Made by a program: the position numbers and the translations under genes. Below, piece by piece: positions 60,005 through 64,000 of a stretch of 64,000 bases of DNA (positions within the stretch are counted from its first letter, which is position 1; each line of letters starts with the position of its first letter). The notes below the pieces were generated by a model, which saw nothing but the letters and a program-made list of their open reading frames with translations, was not told the origin of the DNA and did not search any database. This DNA is from an uncultured Lactobacillus sp. Its GTDB lineage: Bacteria; Bacillota; Bacilli; Lactobacillales; Lactobacillaceae. The stretch lies in contig CALNAJ010000029.1 in assembly GCA_937874695.1 (NCBI GenBank), forward strand, positions 62,001-126,000. Direction: 5' to 3'.

Positions 60005-60562
60005 TTAGTCCGTTAAGACTTCTTTTTCTTTGTCTGCCGCAATTGCGTCAACACCCTTGATGGCCTTATCCGTTGCCTTTTGGACTTGGTCCTCCAAGTT
60101 GTGTAAGTCATCATCGGTGTAGTCGCCATTCTTGTGGCCCTTCTTAACGCTGTCCATAGCATCGCGCCGGACATTCCGGACAGCGACCTTGCCTTGTTCA
60201 GCGGTAGCCTTAACTTGTTTAGCAATTTCCTTACGACGTTCTTCGGTCAGTTGTGGAATCACTAACCGTAATGCAGTCCCGTCGTTAGCTGGCGTGATTC
60301 CCACGTCAGATTCCAAAATACCCTTTTCGATATCTTCGAGGGCGGACTTATCATAAGGCGTCACCATCAATACCCGTGGTTCAGGAATGGTGATGGATGC
60401 CACTTGGTTCAATGGCGTTTGGGCGCCATAGTAATCCACAGTGACCCGGTTCAAAATGCTAGCATTGGCACGGCCGGCACGAATCGTTCCGAGTTCCCGC
60501 TTCAAAGCTTCTTCGGCCTTTTTCATCCGACTCTGTGCATCTGTAATAATCTGATCTGCCAT
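60005..60562 (-). CDS. frr: Ribosome recycling factor
   Basis: Splits post-termination ribosomes with EF-G. The 185-residue protein has the family start ([20 protein letters not shown]), the [20 protein letters not shown] segment and the C-terminal helix pair ([20 protein letters not shown]). It is 2 bp after pyrH, so translationally coupled. Confidence 0.98.
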   Translation of the reverse strand: MADQIITDAQSRMKKAEEALKRELGTIRAGRANASILNRVTVDYYGAQTPLNQVASITIPEPRVLMVTPYDKSALEDIEKGILESDVGITPANDGTALRLVIPQLTEERRKEIAKQVKATAEQGKVAVRNVRRDAMDSVKKGHKNGDYTDDDLHNLEDQVQKATDKAIKGVDAIAADKEKEVLTD

Positions 60563-60564
60563 AT

Positions 60565-61320
<756 letters not shown>

Positions 61321-61386
61321 CTATCATATTCCCCGGGCTAGTGATAGTCAGGGGTTACGAATTACCACATTTCGCTAAAAATATAT

Positions 61387-61426
61387 GAAAAAAGCGTAGC
61401 CTCCAACCGGAATCTACGCTTTTTTA
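61387..61426 (-). terminator. tsf terminator
   Basis: Stem AGCGTAG / CTACGCT with TTTTTTC on the minus strand, 7 bp after the tsf stop. The plus strand has a T-run as well. Confidence 0.88.
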
Positions 61427-61432
61427 CTGAAA

Positions 61433-62317
61433 TTAGCCGTTGATTTGGTCGTTTACTTCCTTGGCCAAGTCACTCTTAGGCTTTTCGATACCTTCGCCAA
61501 CTTCGTAACGAACAAAGTTAACTAACTTGCCGCCCTTGCTGGCAACAAATTGGCTGACAGTTTGGTCGCCATCCTTAACGAATGGTTGGTCAGCTAAGCT
61601 GATTTCGGATAAGAACTTGTGGAGACGGCCTTCGACCATCTTTTCAACGATCTTTTCAGGCTTACCTTCGTTCAAGGCTTCTTGCTTCAAGACTTCACGT
61701 TCATGAGCTAACCGGTCAGCTGGAATGTCGTCCTTAGAAACGAATTCTGGGTTGATCGCAGCAACGTGCATGGCGACGTCCTTGGCAGTAGCTTCGTCAG
61801 CACCTTCCAAGACAACAACGGCAGCGATTTGGCCACCTTGGTGTAAGTATGAACCGAATACTTGACCGTCAGTCTTCTTAACAACAGCGAAACGACGTAA
61901 TTGCACGTTTTCACTGGTGATTTGCGTGGTCTTCACGATAGCGTCATTTAACGTGTCGCCATCAGTCGTCTTCAATGCTAAAGCAGCATCCAAGTCAGCT
62001 GGTTGTTGTGCGGCAATCGTGTCAGCAACAGTATCAACTAAAGCGTTGAACGTGTCGTTAGTAGCCACGAAGTCAGTTTCAGAGTTAACTTCGATGATGG
62101 CAGCGGTGTTCCCACTAACCTTCACACGAGCTAAACCATTAGCAGCAACGTTGCCACTCTTCTTCTTTGCCTTAGCGATACCCTTTTCACGCAGGAAATC
62201 GATGGCTTTGTCCATGTCGCCTTCGGAAGCAACGAGGGCCTTCTTAGCATCCATCATCCCAACTTGGGTCTTGTCCCGTAATTCTTTAACTTGTGCTGCA
62301 GTGATTTTGCTTGCCAT
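61433..62317 (-). CDS. tsf: Elongation factor Ts
   Basis: Guanine nucleotide exchange factor for EF-Tu, 294 residues. The N-terminal module ([24 protein letters not shown]) and the core motif [13 protein letters not shown] are intact. It is preceded by rpsB with a 145-bp gap that holds a weak hairpin at 62436-62452. Confidence 0.98.
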   Translation of the reverse strand: MASKITAAQVKELRDKTQVGMMDAKKALVASEGDMDKAIDFLREKGIAKAKKKSGNVAANGLARVKVSGNTAAIIEVNSETDFVATNDTFNALVDTVADTIAAQQPADLDAALALKTTDGDTLNDAIVKTTQITSENVQLRRFAVVKKTDGQVFGSYLHQGGQIAAVVVLEGADEATAKDVAMHVAAINPEFVSKDDIPADRLAHEREVLKQEALNEGKPEKIVEKMVEGRLHKFLSEISLADQPFVKDGDQTVSQFVASKGGKLVNFVRYEVGEGIEKPKSDLAKEVNDQING

Positions 62318-62435
62318 GTGTAATGGCCTCCTTTTGAATTCGTCTAATTCAGCAAAAAAGACTGACTCAATCTCAGGCCATTATCGGTCCTAAACATTAA
62401 GCCAGCCTAAGGTGCTTTAAATCTTATATTTGGAA

Positions 62436-62452
62436 AGTGTCAAAATGACACC
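62436..62452 (-). terminator. Weak hairpin between rpsB and tsf
   Basis: GTGTCA / TGACAC with a short AT loop, then TTTCC on the minus strand. It may reduce tsf transcription relative to rpsB. The T-run is poor. Confidence 0.4.
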
Positions 62453-62462
62453 TTGCATTTAA

Positions 62463-63266
62463 TTACTTGTTGTCGCCTTCAACGGCGTTAACGATGTCTT
62501 CCATCGAGTTGTCAGAAGCAGGCTTGTCGCCCTTCTTGTCAGCTGACTTCTTACCTTCGAACGTCTTTTCGTTGACTTGGTCTTCACCTTGACGGCCTTC
62601 AACGATAGCGTCAGCCATCTTAGAAGTGATCAGACGAACGGCACGGATAGCGTCATCGTTAGATGGGATAACCACGTCAATTTCGTCTGGGTCAGTGTTC
62701 GTGTCAACCATAGCAACAATCGGAATGTTCAACTTTTGTGCTTCGTGAACAGCGATTTGTTCCTTGCGAGGGTCAACGATGAACATAACGTCAGGTAATT
62801 TAGGCATGTCTTCGATACCGCCTAAGAACCGTTCCAACTTGTCTTGAGACTTCTTAAGTAAGGAAACTTCCTTCTTAGGAAGAACATCAAAAGTACCGTC
62901 AGTAGCCATCTTCTTCAAAGACTTAAGACGCTTGATCCGAGTTTGGATGGTTTCCCAGTTAGTCAAAGTCCCACCTAACCAACGGTGGTTAACATAGTAT
63001 TGACCAGCACGGGTAGCTTCTTCTTCGATAGAATCTTGAGCTTGCTTCTTAGTCCCAACAAACAGAACAACGGCGCCTTTAGCAGCTTCGTCCTTCATGT
63101 AGTTGTAAGCAGCGTCAATCAACTTCACCGTCTTTTGTAAGTCGATGATGTAGATACCGTTACGTTCCGTAAAGATGTATTGCTTCATCTTTGGGTTCCA
63201 ACGACGGGTTTGGTGACCAAAGTGGACACCGGCTTCGAGCAGTTGTTTCATTGAAATAACAGCCAT
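62463..63266 (-). CDS. rpsB: 30S ribosomal protein S2
   Basis: Small-subunit protein of 267 residues. It starts [20 protein letters not shown] and carries [20 protein letters not shown], then [20 protein letters not shown]. The C-terminus has the charged low-complexity extension common in lactobacilli. It begins the rpsB-tsf unit and has a structured leader upstream. Confidence 0.98.
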   Translation of the reverse strand: MAVISMKQLLEAGVHFGHQTRRWNPKMKQYIFTERNGIYIIDLQKTVKLIDAAYNYMKDEAAKGAVVLFVGTKKQAQDSIEEEATRAGQYYVNHRWLGGTLTNWETIQTRIKRLKSLKKMATDGTFDVLPKKEVSLLKKSQDKLERFLGGIEDMPKLPDVMFIVDPRKEQIAVHEAQKLNIPIVAMVDTNTDPDEIDVVIPSNDDAIRAVRLITSKMADAIVEGRQGEDQVNEKTFEGKKSADKKGDKPASDNSMEDIVNAVEGDNK

Positions 63267-63385
63267 GATAAAATGCCTCCAAATAGTTTTTGATTTCCTC
63301 CCCCACGATCAATTGACTAGAGAACTCGCAAGCGAGCACCCCTCCGGTCATCACGCGAGGTGTGAATTGGCGCATACGCACCGAA
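63267..63385 (-). promoter_or_regulatory. Structured leader of rpsB
   Basis: The minus strand upstream of the rpsB RBS can form GGTGCG / TGCGCC, CACACCTC / GAGGGGTG and CTCGC / GCGAG hairpins in a row. This suggests a ribosomal-protein autoregulatory leader. No match to a known family is claimed. Confidence 0.45.
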
Positions 63386-63477
63386 ACTAATTATACAAAA
63401 CTACTGGCGCTAACACAAGCAAAAGTTAACAATTCCTGCGATTTAATCCCCCGATGGGCTACATCGGGCGCCTTACC

Positions 63478-63641
63478 GGGTGGTGAAAATAGACCGTGAC
63501 GCTGTGGGCGGACGGTCAGAGCCACAGAACGGTCTCTGACCTTGGGGTGGAACCTCTGCGAACCGAGTTTCCACCCCACCAATACTCTAAGCGGCACAGC
63601 CGCCAAGAGTATTCCCACGGCTGAGTCTATTTTCACCACCC
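63478..63641 (-). repeat. Structured intergenic repeat, subfamily 2, copy H
   Basis: A 164-bp element in inverse orientation. Basal stem GGGTGGTGAAAATAGAC with a perfect 17-bp complement, and three hairpin arms in which each stem differs from copy E but stays paired. An outer CCGATG / CATCGG (63451 and 63652) extends the fold. Lies upstream of rpsB. Confidence 0.9.
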
Positions 63642-63967
63642 TCACGGCTGACATCGGTTTAGCCCATTGTATCTGCTGATTATAATTGTGAATTCACACA
63701 AATTCCGTAATCTTGAATATTACTTTTTTCATAGACCGTCCTGAATAAAGTCTGCGTGCCATCTAAAATGTGCTAACCGGTTTGTAAACTGGCCGTAAGA
63801 ACATAACACTTACTGAAAATAGAGAGCGCAGTGTAGCCAGAAATGCTTGGTAACCGGAGGCCGCTAGCCGTGACAATAAGATCTTATCCACAAGAACATC
63901 GCCATGTCTATGATGACCACCACTGGATATAATGGATTGCCACCAAGGCCTCAGATTCAACGCCATC

Positions 63968-64000
63968 TGCCGTGAGGGTAGGAAAAAAGGCCCAGCCGTG
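63968..64000 (+). repeat. Start of a third subfamily 2 copy, cut by the window end
   Basis: GCCGTGAGGGTAGG, then CCCAGCCGTG, matches the first 35 bases of copy H read on the minus strand. The stretch 63658-63967 between the two copies shows no gene. Confidence 0.65.

Noticed and set aside
63658..63967. Possible gene before the window end
   Set aside because: Only short frames without an RBS; the region looks like intergenic DNA between two repeats.

Overview
This 64 kb window is chromosomal DNA of a Lactobacillaceae bacterium, probably of the Lactiplantibacillus/Levilactobacillus group. The evidence is gram-positive gene content (PolC, DltXABCD, HrcA/CIRCE, T-box control of hisS-aspS), low-to-middle GC core genes, strong AGGAGG-type ribosome binding sites and some TTG/GTG starts. 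The species cannot be fixed from the sequence alone. No rRNA, tRNA, CRISPR array or intact transposase was seen.

Layout. 1-11.6 kb is core: a T-box-controlled hisS-aspS operon, a divergent cell-wall amidase and fructosamine-kinase-like gene, a HAD phosphatase, dtd, the (p)ppGpp enzyme, and rsmE-prmA. 11.9-15.8 kb is an AT-rich decayed island: an ABC ATPase and a glycosyltransferase with frameshifts, an intact YrdB-like membrane gene, an SH3-domain fragment and a tyrosine-recombinase remnant, ending at mscL. 16.4-22.7 kb holds a secreted nuclease operon, several small uncharacterised genes (two of them paralogues), and an esterase-MFS pair behind a palindromic operator. 22.8-27.9 kb is a second accessory island with two paralogous metallophosphatases, a frameshifted DUF6994-like gene and four unknown proteins. 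From 28 kb to the end nearly everything lies on the minus strand and is core: lepA, dltXABCD, hrcA-grpE-dnaK-dnaJ, ribF-truB, rimP-nusA-ylxR-ylxQ-infB-rbfA, polC, proS, rseP, cdsA, uppS, frr, pyrH, tsf and rpsB.

The most unusual signal is a family of large (about 165-225 bp) structured intergenic repeats, present only in the core half (39.8-64 kb). Six copies belong to one subfamily and two, plus the start of a third, to another. Their helices stay paired while their sequences change, so the fold has been conserved. Two intergenic gaps carry facing pairs of copies. I do not recognise this family.

Other regulatory points are a T-box specifier with overlapping Asp and His codons, a promoter-plus-terminator leader ahead of rimP-nusA that fits NusA autoregulation, two CIRCE operators around the hrcA promoter, catabolite-repression-like sites, and a long hairpin between relA and dtd.
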